DNA of 55,678 bases from Caulobacter sp. (GCA_028291055.1 JAQGIP010000100.1:1-55678); one strand, 5' to 3'. Positions 1 to 10,216 are shown, counted from the first letter of the stretch. Notes: a model not told the origin generated them from the sequence alone. Program-made: numbers and translations.

Positions 1-1508
<1,508 letters not shown>

Positions 1509-1799
1509 GGACGTTCTCTCATAGCTCCTGTGGGCGGACGGTGGTGACTTGGGCCTTCTAAGAAGCGCCCCGGTTCTTCTCTGCCGTCCCCGGTTGATCA
1601 AAATGGGGTCCGCGAATGCGAAGCCCCGATGGGTTAGCGGGCCTGACGGTAAGGTCAATCCCGGTTGAGGCCGATATGGGAACCATGCACGGGGCCGCAA
1701 GGGTGAAAGCCCTGCAAAATGCGGGGCTTTTGGTCACGATAGCGTCGCAGGGGCGGGCAACACTCTTCCGTCCGGGCCCCTGGCGCGCCACCTTGGGGC
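1509..1799. other. Divergent intergenic region dnaK/alkB
   Basis: This 291-bp gap must hold the promoters of both divergent genes. A purine-rich GAGAGAA lies just before the dnaK ATG and can serve as its ribosome binding site. I could not find a -35/-10 pair with credible spacing for either direction, including a heat-shock type promoter for dnaK. Confidence 0.4.
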
Positions 1800-2420
1800 A
1801 TGCCCGTCGCATCGCAAGCCAAGCCGTTGGAAGGATTCCGATTCTTGCCGGAAAGGCTGGGTCCCGTCGCTCAGGCCGATCTGACGGCTGAAGTGATGGC
1901 CTTGATCGCCGCCGCGCCCCTCTACCGGCCCGTGGTCCCGAGCGGCAAACCCATGAGCGTGGAGATGACCAACCTGGGGCCCCTGGGCTGGGTCACCGAC
2001 GTGGCCGGCGGCTACCGCTACCAGTCCGCCCACCCGGCTACCGGCCGCCCCTGGCCCGCGATACCCGAGGTCCTGCTCGATCTGTGGCGCGAGGTCGCCG
2101 ATGCGCACACCCCGCCCGACGCCTGCCTGGTCAACCTCTACCGCCAGGGCGCGCGCATGGGCCTGCACCAGGACAGGGACGAGACCGACATGGCCTTTCC
2201 CGTGCTGTCGGTGTCTCTCGGCGACACCGCGCTGTTCCGCCTCGGCGGGCTGAAGCGCACCGACCCCACCTCCAGCCTGCGCCTGGCGTCGGGCGACGTC
2301 TGCCTGCTGTCGGGCTCCGCGCGCCTGGCCTTCCACGGGGTCGACCGGGTGCTGTCGGGCTCCTCGCGGTTGATCCCCGGCGGCGGGCGTATCAACCTCA
2401 CCCTCCGGCGGGCGCGGTGA
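1800..2420 (+). CDS. alkB: AlkB-type 2-oxoglutarate/Fe(II) DNA repair dioxygenase
   Basis: Oxidatively demethylates 1-methyladenine and 3-methylcytosine in DNA and releases formaldehyde. The 206-residue protein shows the family iron-binding set: HQD at H123/D125 and the distal His at H179 (AFHGVDRV). It also has the arginine motif RINLTLR at 197-203, which binds 2-oxoglutarate and closes the active site. NLYRQGARMGLHQDRDE is typical of AlkB and separates it from other dioxygenases. Length matches the family. It ends 10 bp before the first esterase gene, so the two are probably co-transcribed. The dnaK-alkB-dnaA neighbourhood is a Caulobacter hallmark. Confidence 0.95.
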   Translation: MPVASQAKPLEGFRFLPERLGPVAQADLTAEVMALIAAAPLYRPVVPSGKPMSVEMTNLGPLGWVTDVAGGYRYQSAHPATGRPWPAIPEVLLDLWREVADAHTPPDACLVNLYRQGARMGLHQDRDETDMAFPVLSVSLGDTALFRLGGLKRTDPTSSLRLASGDVCLLSGSARLAFHGVDRVLSGSSRLIPGGGRINLTLRRAR

Positions 2421-2430
2421 GGGGAACGGC

Positions 2431-3195
2431 ATGAGGCAGGACGGGCCGATCACGCGCCGCGCGTTGGGGGCGCTCGCCCTGGCCGCCATGCCCCTCGGCG
2501 CGATCGCCGCGCCCTCGCCGCCCTCGCCCAGCAACCACCTCCAGGCCCGGCCCCGCGCCGCCGCCGATCTGATCGCCGACCCCAGGACGCCGGGCCTGCG
2601 CCATCTGGGCCTGGACCGCCAACGCGACGCCGTCCTCTTCACGCCCAAGGGCCTCGACTATTCCAAGCCGGTCCCGCTGATCGTCTCCATGCACGGCTTC
2701 GGCGGCAGCGCCTTCGACGGCCTGGGCTGGTACCAGCGCGCCGCAGGCGAGCACGGCTTCCTGCTGCTGTCGCCGCCGTCGCGGGGCGAGACCTGGAATG
2801 TCGACCTGGGCCCCATCGGCCCCGACGCCGCCTTCATCGACCGCGCGCTCGACTGGGTGTTTGCGCGCTTCCCGATCGATCCCGCCCACCTGGCCATTTC
2901 CGGCATGTCCGACGGCGGCTCCTATGCCCTGTGCATGGGCCTCCAGAATGGCGAGCTATTCAGCGACGTCCTGGCCTTCTCGCCCCTGCGCCTCAACGCG
3001 CCCGACGCTCAGGGCCGCGCGCGCTTCTTCATCTCCACCGGCCGCGCCGACGAACTGGCCCTGCTGGCCAACACCGAACGCATGGTCAGCCAGCTCAAGG
3101 GCCTCGGCTACGACGTCCTCCTCGACATCCACGACAAGGGCCACGTCGTCACCCGCCGGGGCGTCGACGCCTCCCTGACGCGCTTCCTGGGCTAG
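2431..3195 (+). CDS. Secreted alpha/beta-hydrolase (PHB-depolymerase/feruloyl-esterase-like), paralogue 1
   Basis: First of three tandem paralogues. The N-terminus has a twin-arginine-like segment (TRRALGALALAAMP) followed by AIA, suggesting export. The mature protein has an oxyanion-type HGFGGS motif and a nucleophile elbow GMSDGG with the catalytic serine at residue 160. An Asp in GRADEL and a His in DKGHVV are in the right order for the triad. Substrate is unknown; the sequence resembles the poly(3-hydroxybutyrate) depolymerase/feruloyl esterase class of small single-domain serine hydrolases. All triad residues are present, so it is predicted active. It follows alkB by 10 bp. Confidence 0.8.
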   Translation: MRQDGPITRRALGALALAAMPLGAIAAPSPPSPSNHLQARPRAAADLIADPRTPGLRHLGLDRQRDAVLFTPKGLDYSKPVPLIVSMHGFGGSAFDGLGWYQRAAGEHGFLLLSPPSRGETWNVDLGPIGPDAAFIDRALDWVFARFPIDPAHLAISGMSDGGSYALCMGLQNGELFSDVLAFSPLRLNAPDAQGRARFFISTGRADELALLANTERMVSQLKGLGYDVLLDIHDKGHVVTRRGVDASLTRFLG

Positions 3196-3232
3196 GCTGT
3201 ACCAACCTCGCCAAAAGCCTCCCCAAAACCTC

Positions 3233-3370
3233 CGCTCATCCCGGCGAAGGCCGGGGTCCATACTGAATTCCGACAGGGTCTCGAACGCCGTAAGCCGTCC
3301 GCACCCGCCCTCAGCCCGAAGGGCCAGTTCTGACAGGCCGTATGGATCCCGGCCTTCGCCGGGATGAGCG
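3233..3370. repeat. Intergenic palindromic repeat element with 30-bp arms
   Basis: Arms at 3233-3262 and 3341-3370 are reverse complements with one mismatch in 30. The core is CATCCCGGCGAAGGCCGGG. The 78-bp interior also ends in related bases. This resembles the dispersed palindromic intergenic elements common in alphaproteobacterial genomes. It sits between two same-strand esterase genes and could act as a transcript-end or mRNA-stabilising hairpin. Confidence 0.75.
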
Positions 3371-3476
3371 GATGGTTGGAGGGTTGAATTCCCTGGGACC
3401 CAGCCTCTTTCCACAATCGCGAATTGGCCCCTAAGATGCTGACCCACGGTCGGTTCCGGCTCGAACAGGTTCAAGC

Positions 3477-4289
3477 ATGGCGTCCCACACCACCCCCTCG
3501 CGCCGCGCTCTGGCCGCCATGGGGCTTGCCGGCCTCGCCCTGCGTCCATCGCTGGCCCACGCCGCCATCGGTGATGCCGCCGACTATGCCTCCGGCCAGA
3601 GCCACCTCCAGGCTCGGCCCGGCGGGGCCCCCGCGACAGCGCCCGGCGACGGCAAGGCCAGCTTCAAGCCCCTGGGCCTGGACCGGCGCAAGGACGCCAT
3701 CCTCTACGTCCCGCCGGGCCTCGACCTCACCAAGCCCGTGCCTCTGGTGGTCGCCCTGCACGGGTCCGGCGGCGTGGCCTACGACTGCTTCAGCTGGTTC
3801 AAATCCTACGCCAACTTCCACAAGTTCCTGGTCCTGGCGCCGACCTCGCGCAAGGAGACCTGGGACGTGGATATGGGCCCCATCGGCCCCGACGCCGCCT
3901 TCATCGACAAGGCCATGGACTGGGTCTGCCAGCGCTATCCCGTCGATCCGGCCCACCTGGCCATAGCGGGCTACTCGGACGGCGCCTCCTATGCCCTGTG
4001 CATGGGCCTTCAGAACGGCGACCTCTTCACCGACGCCATGGCCTTCGAGGCCATCAAGTTCTCCGCGCCGGACGCCCAGGGCCGCCCGCGCATCTTCTTC
4101 TCCCACGGCCAGGTGGACGAGGGCACGCCGCTGTCCAACTGCCTGCAGATGGTGCGGCAGTTGAAGGCGATGGGTTATGACGTGGCCCTCGACGTCCATC
4201 CCAAGGGCCATATCGTGGCCGATCGGGGGGTGAAGGCCGGGGTCGCGCGCTGGCTGGGCCTGGGCGCACCGGCGCCGCCCGCGCGCTAG
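3477..4289 (+). CDS. Secreted alpha/beta-hydrolase, paralogue 2
   Basis: Second tandem paralogue, 270 residues. It has a twin-arginine-type signal (SRRALAAMGLAGLAL) and cleavage-like AHA. The oxyanion motif HGSGGV, the nucleophile elbow GYSDGA with Ser167, an Asp in GQVDEG and the His in PKGHIV are all kept, so it is predicted active. It shares long stretches with paralogue 1, for example GPIGPDAAFID and SYALCMGLQNG, which supports local duplication. The start ATG at 3477 is set by the signal peptide; there is no strong Shine-Dalgarno. A 281-bp gap with the palindromic element separates it from paralogue 1. Confidence 0.78.
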   Translation: MASHTTPSRRALAAMGLAGLALRPSLAHAAIGDAADYASGQSHLQARPGGAPATAPGDGKASFKPLGLDRRKDAILYVPPGLDLTKPVPLVVALHGSGGVAYDCFSWFKSYANFHKFLVLAPTSRKETWDVDMGPIGPDAAFIDKAMDWVCQRYPVDPAHLAIAGYSDGASYALCMGLQNGDLFTDAMAFEAIKFSAPDAQGRPRIFFSHGQVDEGTPLSNCLQMVRQLKAMGYDVALDVHPKGHIVADRGVKAGVARWLGLGAPAPPAR

Positions 4290-4382
4290 GCGATCCTTCG
4301 GCTGACACGGGAGGGGGCTTGCCCGTGGCCGCAATCCCTCCCTACTCTCCAACATTACAGTTTGTTCACGGGGTTGGGGCCA

Positions 4383-5174
4383 ATGCCGATTGCCATCGAT
4401 GGGAAGATTTCACGCCGCATGTTCGCGGGCCTGACCCTGGCCGCCGCCACGGCGCCGGCGAGCGCCTGGGCCGCGCTTGGCGATCCGGGCGACTACAATG
4501 CCGCCACCCATCTCCAGGCCCGCGTGCGCAAGCCCGGCGAGGCCTTCGTCGAGGACCCGCGCACGCCCGGCATTCGCCCGCTCGGCCTCGACAAGCGCCG
4601 CGACGCCATGCTGTTCACCCCGCCCGGCATCGATTTCGCCGTGCCGGTCCCGCTGGTGGTCGCCCTGCACGCCAAGGACGGCGTCGGCTTCGACGGCCTG
4701 AAGTGGTTCAAGGCCCAGGCCACGGCGCGCAAATTCCTGGTGGTCACGCCGGTGTCGCGCGGCCCGACCTGGACCATCGACGACGGCCCGGTGGGCGTGG
4801 ATGAGGCCTTCATCGACAAGACCCTGGACTGGGTCTTCTCGCGCTTCCCCATCGACCCGGCCCATATCGCCATCGCCGGCTTCGCGGACGGGGCCACCTA
4901 TGCGCTCTCCACCGGCCTGCAGAACGGCGATAAGTTCAGCGACATCATGGCCTTCGCGCCGCTCAACTACATCGCCCCCAACGCGGTGGGTAGGCCACGC
5001 CTGTACCTGGGCATCGGCCGCGGCGACCAGATCGTCTCCCAATCCAGCGTCGAGCACATGGGCAAGACCTTCCAGGGCCAGGGCTATGACGTGGTGGTCG
5101 ACGTCAATCCCGCCGGCCACGTGGTCGCCGACGTGGCGGTCAAGGCGGCGGTGGCGCGCTTCCTGCCCGCGTAG
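4383..5174 (+). CDS. Alpha/beta-hydrolase paralogue 3, nucleophile lost (probable pseudoenzyme)
   Basis: Third tandem paralogue, 263 residues from the ATG at 4383, which has GGGG upstream. It has a twin-arginine-like signal (SRRMFAGLTLAAA). The fold-defining stretches are kept, but the elbow reads GFADGA, with Ala168 replacing the catalytic serine. The oxyanion motif seen in its paralogues (HGxGG) has become HAKDGV. The Asp (GRGDQI) and His (AGHVV) positions remain. The frame is intact and coding bias is normal, so it is not a decaying pseudogene. A binding, scaffold or decoy role is possible. Family assignment is good; loss of hydrolase activity is inferred. Confidence 0.75.
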   Translation: MPIAIDGKISRRMFAGLTLAAATAPASAWAALGDPGDYNAATHLQARVRKPGEAFVEDPRTPGIRPLGLDKRRDAMLFTPPGIDFAVPVPLVVALHAKDGVGFDGLKWFKAQATARKFLVVTPVSRGPTWTIDDGPVGVDEAFIDKTLDWVFSRFPIDPAHIAIAGFADGATYALSTGLQNGDKFSDIMAFAPLNYIAPNAVGRPRLYLGIGRGDQIVSQSSVEHMGKTFQGQGYDVVVDVNPAGHVVADVAVKAAVARFLPA

Positions 5175-5258
5175 AGCATGGCAGGTCGAAGTGTGCGCGG
5201 TTCGGCCGCCCGGCCATGCTCTAAATGTTTAAATCTAGACCCCTTCAACGGGGTCTAG
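5172..5258. terminator. Two stem-loops downstream of the esterase cluster
   Basis: TAGAGCATGGC (5172-5182) pairs with GCCATGCTCTA (5213-5223), beginning at the stop codon of paralogue 3. CTAGACCCC (5235-5243) pairs with GGGGTCTAG (5250-5258) around a 6-base loop. No long U-tract follows, so intrinsic termination is possible but unproven. Confidence 0.45.
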
Positions 5259-5326
5259 GCGGACTTGCCGGACCTTGTGGGAGAGCTAGGTTGAGCGGAT
5301 CGCCGTCCAGCCGCCGGAGCTCTCCC

Positions 5327-6205
5327 ATGACCGTCCTCACCCGCGCCGAGGGAACCCAGCCGGGCGACCTCGACCTGTCGCGCCGCGCCATCGCCACCCT
5401 GTTCTTCTCCGGCTATGCGCTCGCCGCCGTCTCCGCCGACGCCGAGACGATCCACACCGACGAGACCGGCCTCGTCACCGCCGAGGTGATGATCCCGGAA
5501 GCGGGCCAGCCTGATTTGCCTGCCTATGTGGCCCGCCCCGCCGCCAAGGGCGCCCACCCGACCATCCTGGTGGTCAGCGAGGTGTTCGGCATCCACGAAT
5601 ATATCCGCGACACCTGCCGCCGCCTGGCCAAGCTGGGCTATGTCGCCATCGCCCCCGCCTTCTTCCACCGGGCCGGCGACCCGGCTCCGCTCACCGACAT
5701 GGGCGCGGTGATGAAGATCGTCGCCACCGCCACCAACGCCCAGGTGATGGGCGACATCGCCGCCACCCTGGCCTGGCTGAAGGCCCAGCCCTTCGTCAAC
5801 ACCGGCGCCCTGGGCGTCACCGGCTTCTGCTGGGGCGGCGGAGTGACCTGGATGGCGTGCGAGACCTTCACGGAGTTCAAGGCGGGCGTGGCCTGGTATG
5901 GCCATGTGGAGGTCCCGGCCAAGCCGTCCGCCTCGGACCCCGACCGCAAATATCCGATCCAGCTGGTGGATCATCTGCACGCCCCGGTGCTGGGCCTCTA
6001 CGGCGGCCAGGACAAGGGCATCCCCGCCACCATCACCGACGCCATGCGCGCCGAGCTGAAGGCCAAACACAAGCCGGGCGAGATCATCGTCTATCCCGAC
6101 GCCCAGCACGGCTTCCACGCCGACTACCGCCCCAGCTACAACGCCGCCGCCGCGCAGGACGGCTGGAAGCGCCTGAAGGCCTGGTTCAAGTCACACGGAG
6201 TTTAA
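5327..6205 (+). CDS. Dienelactone hydrolase family protein with export signal
   Basis: 292-residue member of the dienelactone hydrolase alpha/beta-hydrolase family. The catalytic cysteine sits in GFCWGG, the Asp in GGQDKGIP and the His in AQHGFH, the usual Cys-Asp-His triad. SEVFGIHEYIRD is the family N-terminal signature. A twin-arginine-like stretch (LSRRAIATLFF) near residue 20 suggests export. The ATG at 5327 is chosen over an in-frame upstream start at 5225, which would read through a stem-loop. It converges with dnaA, with 14 bp between stop codons. True substrate is unknown; many members are not dienelactone specific. Confidence 0.88.
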   Translation: MTVLTRAEGTQPGDLDLSRRAIATLFFSGYALAAVSADAETIHTDETGLVTAEVMIPEAGQPDLPAYVARPAAKGAHPTILVVSEVFGIHEYIRDTCRRLAKLGYVAIAPAFFHRAGDPAPLTDMGAVMKIVATATNAQVMGDIAATLAWLKAQPFVNTGALGVTGFCWGGGVTWMACETFTEFKAGVAWYGHVEVPAKPSASDPDRKYPIQLVDHLHAPVLGLYGGQDKGIPATITDAMRAELKAKHKPGEIIVYPDAQHGFHADYRPSYNAAAAQDGWKRLKAWFKSHGV

Positions 6206-6219
6206 GCGCAGCCGGGGGT

Positions 6220-7623
6220 CTAGCCCCGCAGCTTGCGCACCAGGGTCTCCAGGTCGCGGGTCAGCACCTGGTCGCCGGCCTTCAGCTCCTCGATGCGGCG
6301 CACCCCGTGCAGGACGGTGGTGTGGTCGCGCCCGCCGAAGCGGCGGCCGATGTCGGGCAGGCTACGGGTGGTCAGCTGCTTGGCGATCCACATGGCCGCC
6401 TGGCGGGGCCGCGCGATGGCGCGGTTGCGGCGCTCCGAGATCAGGTCGGCCTGTTTGAGGCCATAGTGCTCGGCCACGGCCTTCTGGATGTCGTCGACGG
6501 TGACGCGCTTTTCCGAACCCCGAAGATGGGGACGCAATATGGCCTGGGCCTCGTCCAGCGACAGGCGGTTCACGCCCTCGCCCGCACGGGCCACCAGGGT
6601 GTTCAAGGCCCCCTCGAGTTCCCGCACGCTGTCGGTGAAGCGGTCGGCCAGGAATTGCAGCACGTCGGGCCGGGCGGAGGCCGCGAAGCCCTGCTGGCGG
6701 CCCAGGGTGTCGAGCTTGCGCTCCAGGATGCCTAGGCGAAGCGTCCGGTCGGCGGGTTCGATGCCGCAGACCAGGCCGGCCGACAGGTGGCTGCGCAGCC
6801 GCGCATCGATCTCGGTGATCTGGGCGGGCGGCCGGTCGGAGGAGAAGACCACCCGGCGGCCGTCTTCCATCAGCGCGGCCAGGGTCTGGAACAGCTCTTC
6901 CTGGGTCGACTGCTTGCCGCCCACGAAATGCACGTCGTCGATCAGCAGCAGGTCGGCGCTGCGCAGCTCATCCTTGAAGGCCGCCGTCTGGCGATCCATC
7001 AGGGCGCGCACGAAGGTCGACAGGAAGCGCTCGGCGGTCAGATAGACCACCTTCTTGTGGGGCGCGTTCTTCAGCGCCTCCCAGCCCAGCGCGTTCAGCA
7101 GGTGGGTCTTTCCGAAGCCATAGGGGCCGTGGAAGACGACGGGGTTGAAGTGGCCGTCCGACCAGCTGGCGACCCGCTTGGCCACCGCATGGGCGAACTC
7201 GTTGGCCTGGCCCGGCACGAAGGTGTCGAAGGTGAAGCGTTCCTGCAGCCCGCCGCGGCTCGGCTTGGGGGCCGGGGTGTCGCTGGACACGGGCGTCACC
7301 GCCTCGATGGCCTGAACCGCCACCGGCGCCGGCTGGGCGGGCGCGGCCGGATTCTCGGACTCGAACTCCATGCGCGACTTCAGGTCGATGCGGCGGCCCT
7401 GGGGGTCATGCTGCGCCCAAAGCTCGGCGATCCGGCGCCAGGCGTTGCGGCGGATCCAGTCGCGCGCCACGCCGGTCGGGGTGACCAGCACGGGGGCGCC
7501 GGACCCGTTCACGCGCACGGCGGCCTGAGCCAGCCATGAGCCGAAGGTGTCGTCGCCCAGTTCGCGTTTAAGCGCCTGGCTTGCCTTGCCCCACACCGTG
7601 TCGATCGGTGTCGCAGACGGCAT
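6220..7623 (-). CDS. dnaA: Chromosomal replication initiator DnaA
   Basis: AAA+ initiator that binds origin DnaA boxes and opens the replication origin. The domains run in the usual order: N-terminal domain I (VWGKASQALKRELGDDTFGSW), a Pro/Ala linker, an ATPase with Walker A GPYGFGKTH and Walker B LLLIDDVHF, and a C-terminal duplex-binding domain with the DnaA signature GGRDHTTVLHG. I use the ATG at 7623, preceded by AAGGG. In-frame ATG codons at 7647 and 7683 are alternatives. The encoded 467 residues match alphaproteobacterial DnaA. rpsT lies upstream on the same strand, as in Caulobacter. Confidence 0.97.
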   Translation of the reverse strand: MPSATPIDTVWGKASQALKRELGDDTFGSWLAQAAVRVNGSGAPVLVTPTGVARDWIRRNAWRRIAELWAQHDPQGRRIDLKSRMEFESENPAAPAQPAPVAVQAIEAVTPVSSDTPAPKPSRGGLQERFTFDTFVPGQANEFAHAVAKRVASWSDGHFNPVVFHGPYGFGKTHLLNALGWEALKNAPHKKVVYLTAERFLSTFVRALMDRQTAAFKDELRSADLLLIDDVHFVGGKQSTQEELFQTLAALMEDGRRVVFSSDRPPAQITEIDARLRSHLSAGLVCGIEPADRTLRLGILERKLDTLGRQQGFAASARPDVLQFLADRFTDSVRELEGALNTLVARAGEGVNRLSLDEAQAILRPHLRGSEKRVTVDDIQKAVAEHYGLKQADLISERRNRAIARPRQAAMWIAKQLTTRSLPDIGRRFGGRDHTTVLHGVRRIEELKAGDQVLTRDLETLVRKLRG

Positions 7624-7683
7624 GCTCGCGCGCCCTTCGTTGATCATGATCCCAGTGCCCCATTTCGTACGTCCAACCGTCAT

Positions 7684-8132
7684 CCCGACACCGGCGTCCC
7701 CGCGAGCCGGCCTCGAAACTCAACGCAGTCAAGGGGTTAGCCGGAGAACGCGCATGCGCTCCCCGCCGCCTTAATTTTCATCCGTCACAAGATGGAGAGA
7801 GCGTCGAGACCCTGAAACTAGCCACCCGAATTTGGGGGGGCAAATGGAAAACTTGACGCGGAAGGCGAATCTTTCTGTTGACTCGCGAGCAGCCCTCGCG
7901 CCGCAAGGGAATGGTTAAAGCCGACCTCCGTTCACGGATGGCATCGGTCCAAAATGCCGCACCGCGAGGTTGCATTGCACCCTAAACGGCCAAGCAAAAA
8001 AGGCCGATCCAGGCAAGCCGGATCGGCCTCAATATGGTGCTATTTCGCGAACGCCGGTACCCAATCTGGGCATGCCGAAGCTTGCTCGCCGAACGGCCGC
8101 GCCACGGACCCCGCGGCGCGCCGAAACCGTCT
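7684..8132. other. dnaA-rpsT intergenic region with two GANTC sites
   Basis: This 449-bp gap contains the rpsT terminator (7996-8028) and, nearer dnaA, GAATC at 7867-7871 and GACTC at 7880-7884. GANTC is the target of the cell-cycle methylase CcrM in Caulobacterales. I saw no 9-mer DnaA box, no TTAA-N7-TTAA CtrA site and no convincing dnaA promoter. Confidence 0.55.
7996..8028 (-). terminator. rpsT intrinsic terminator
   Basis: On the minus strand GGCCGATCC (8028-8020) pairs perfectly with GGATCGGCC (8010-8002) around a 9-base loop and is followed by six U residues (8001-7996). This is a textbook rho-independent terminator about 100 bp past the rpsT stop codon. It would insulate dnaA from rpsT read-through. 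Confidence 0.9.
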
Positions 8133-8402
8133 TTAGGCGGCGGCCAGCTTCTTCAGCTGGGCGGCCAGGCGCGAAACCTTGCGCGAGCCGGTGTTCTTGT
8201 GGACCACGCCCTTGGACACGGCCCGCATCAGTTCGGACTGGGCGGCCACGAACGCGGTCTTCGCCACGGTGGCGTCGCCGGCGTCCAGGGCTTCCTGGAA
8301 CTTGCGGATGAAGGTGCGCAGGCGCGAACGGCGCGCCGTGTTGACCTCGGTGCGGCGCTCGATCTTGCGGATCGCTTTCTTGGCGCCGGGATTATTGGCC
8401 AT
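8133..8402 (-). CDS. rpsT: 30S ribosomal protein S20
   Basis: Small-subunit protein that binds 16S rRNA. The 89-residue product begins [17 protein letters not shown] and ends in the Ala/Lys-rich [13 protein letters not shown], full length for S20. It is rich in Arg/Lys and Ala, as expected for this all-helical protein. It is monocistronic, with its own promoter (8474-8502) and terminator (7996-8028), and lies directly upstream of dnaA on the same strand. Confidence 0.97.
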   Translation of the reverse strand: MANNPGAKKAIRKIERRTEVNTARRSRLRTFIRKFQEALDAGDATVAKTAFVAAQSELMRAVSKGVVHKNTGSRKVSRLAAQLKKLAAA

Positions 8403-8473
8403 GGATCAGGGACCTCGGATATGCGGACAGGCTCGCCAGGATAGCCCGGTGAGCGGGAGAATTGGAGGGCGGG

Positions 8474-8502
8474 CGTATAAGCCAAGGGTCCGCCCCGGTC
8501 AA
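8474..8502 (-). promoter_or_regulatory. rpsT sigma-70-type promoter
   Basis: On the minus strand TTGACC (8502-8497) and TATACG (8479-8474) are separated by exactly 17 bases. This is a near-consensus vegetative promoter in GC-rich DNA. It predicts a start near 8467 and a leader of about 65 bases before the rpsT ATG at 8402. Confidence 0.8.
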
Positions 8503-8526
8503 TGCGAGTCAGTCACGGTCGGCTGA

Positions 8527-9303
8527 CTATCGCCCTTTGAAGTCCGGCTTACGCTTGTCGACGAAGGCGCTCATGCCCTCCTTCTGGTCTTCGAAGGCGA
8601 ACAGGGAGTGGAAAAGCCGACGCTCCATCTTAACGCCCTGCGTCAGCGGAGTCTCATAGGCCGCGTCCACCAGCTCCTTGGCCATCATCACCGCCAGGGG
8701 CGATTGCCCCGCGATCTTCGTCGCCGCCTTCATCGCCTCGCCCATCAGCTGGTCGGCGGGCACCACCCGGCTGACCAGCCCCGCGCGCTCGGCCTCGGCG
8801 GCGTCCATCATCCGGCCGGTCAGCATCATCTCCATGGCCTTGGACTTGCCCACGAAGCGCGTCAGCCGTTGCGTGCCGCCGATGCCGGGCACAACACCCA
8901 GGTTGATCTCCGGCTGGCCGAACTTGGCCGTGTCCGAGGCGATGATGAAGTCGCAGATCATGGCCAGCTCACAGCCGCCGCCCAGGGCGAACCCCGACAC
9001 CGCCGCGATGATCGGCTTCCTCGAACGCACGATCCGCTCGCTGACCGCCGTGAAGAAGTCCTCCTTGAACATCTGGGCATAGCTCTTCCCCGACATCTCC
9101 TTGATGTCGGCGCCCGCCGCGAAGGCCCGGTCCGACCCGGTCAGGATCACGCAACCCACGGCGTCGTCCGCCTCGGTGGCCTCCAGCGCCTCGGCCAGTT
9201 CACCCAGCAGCTGGCTGTTCAGCGCATTCAGCGCCTCGGGCCGGTTCAGGCGGATGGTGGTCACGCCCTCGGCGGTCTCCACCAGCAGGGTCTCATAGGC
9301 CAT
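8527..9303 (-). CDS. Enoyl-CoA hydratase/isomerase (crotonase family)
   Basis: Hydrates trans-2-enoyl-CoA to 3-hydroxyacyl-CoA in beta-oxidation-type pathways. The 258-residue length is typical. The oxyanion-hole segments [10 protein letters not shown] (62-70) and [12 protein letters not shown] (104-115) are present. The two catalytic glutamates are E112 and E132 ([12 protein letters not shown]), 20 residues apart as in the characterised mitochondrial enzyme, so a true hydratase is more likely than an isomerase or dehalogenase. It ends in [12 protein letters not shown], a common family C-terminus. It lies 24 bp downstream of the TraB/GumN gene on the same strand. Confidence 0.93.
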   Translation of the reverse strand: MAYETLLVETAEGVTTIRLNRPEALNALNSQLLGELAEALEATEADDAVGCVILTGSDRAFAAGADIKEMSGKSYAQMFKEDFFTAVSERIVRSRKPIIAAVSGFALGGGCELAMICDFIIASDTAKFGQPEINLGVVPGIGGTQRLTRFVGKSKAMEMMLTGRMMDAAEAERAGLVSRVVPADQLMGEAMKAATKIAGQSPLAVMMAKELVDAAYETPLTQGVKMERRLFHSLFAFEDQKEGMSAFVDKRKPDFKGR

Positions 9304-9327
9304 GGCTCGTCTCCGTCGCTTGTCGTC

Positions 9328-10206
9328 TCAAGGGCCTTCCACGGTGACGCCCAGCGCGCGCAGGCGCGCCGGCGCCCCGTCGGGCCCGACCAGATGTCCG
9401 GCGCCAACCACCATCACGCTCGCACCATGTCCAGCCAGCCGGCGCATAATGATCCTGGTCCAACGCTCGTTTCGTTCCGTGACCAGCCGCTTGTAGAGCA
9501 GGGGCGAGACGGCCTTCAGCCGCTCGTCGCCATAGCGCTGCAGCACGCCCAGGTCCCCCGCCATCCAGGCATCGACCATGGTGCGATAGGCGCCCGGCTC
9601 GGTATCCAGTTCCTCCAGCGTCTGCTCGAGGCTGAGCGCCTGCTCGCGCAGGGGCAGGCGATGGAAGAAGTCGACCTGCTGTCCGCCGTTCTCGAAGGCG
9701 CGGCGCTGGGCCGTGACCGGGGCCAACTGCTCGATCTGCTGCTCGACGCCCTGCGACCCGCCGGCCCCCTGCCGCTCCAGCGCCGCCAGGGTCAGGGTCA
9801 CGTCCGCCAGCCACGGCTCCATCTTGTCCAGGTCCGGCGCCCACAGCCCGAGCCGCGCCACCAGCCGCGCCAGCCGCTCGCGCCCCACCGGCGTCAGCAG
9901 CTCCGACAGATGCCGCCCGAACCGCAGCTGGCCCTTCTGATAGGCCAGCCGGCTGACCTGGCCCTGGGAGATCGGGTCCATCGGCGTCTCGAACCACAGG
10001 TCGTCCGCCCCCGCGATCGCCGCGTCCAGTTCCGGCGAGCGCCAGTCCAGCCCCGCCGGCAGCACATGGATGGAGCCGAACAGCACGATGGTGGAATCGG
10101 CGTCGCGCACCACCCACATCGCCGGCCGCGCCTGCGCCGCGCCCCCGGTCAGGGCGCTGAGGAAGATCAGCAGGGGCAGGATCAGGCGTTTGATCGGATG
10201 GGCCAT
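9328..10206 (-). CDS. TraB/GumN family protein, secreted
   Basis: Member of the TraB/GumN (PrgY) family, whose bacterial members are secreted or lipid-anchored and resemble metal-dependent hydrolases. The N-terminal hydrophobic segment (LILPLLIFLSALTGGAAQA) is a signal peptide. Family motifs seen are GSIHVLP near the N-terminus and VVGAGHLVGPDG near the C-terminus; their histidines are the proposed metal ligands. The ATG at 10206 (MAHPIKR) is preferred, with an in-frame ATG at 10215 as the alternative. mutM ends immediately upstream at 10217, so co-transcription is likely. Biochemical function is not established for the family. Confidence 0.85.
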   Translation of the reverse strand: MAHPIKRLILPLLIFLSALTGGAAQARPAMWVVRDADSTIVLFGSIHVLPAGLDWRSPELDAAIAGADDLWFETPMDPISQGQVSRLAYQKGQLRFGRHLSELLTPVGRERLARLVARLGLWAPDLDKMEPWLADVTLTLAALERQGAGGSQGVEQQIEQLAPVTAQRRAFENGGQQVDFFHRLPLREQALSLEQTLEELDTEPGAYRTMVDAWMAGDLGVLQRYGDERLKAVSPLLYKRLVTERNERWTRIIMRRLAGHGASVMVVGAGHLVGPDGAPARLRALGVTVEGP

Positions 10207-10216
10207 AAGCGCCACC

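Noticed and set aside
1560..1700. A heat-shock promoter for dnaK
   Set aside because: CTTC and CCCCAT-like elements are present, but the spacing (about 11 bases) is too short for a sigma-32 promoter.
4410..6118. Long minus-strand frames opposite the esterase and dienelactone hydrolase genes
   Set aside because: No motif, no start signal; the sense genes have full catalytic motifs.
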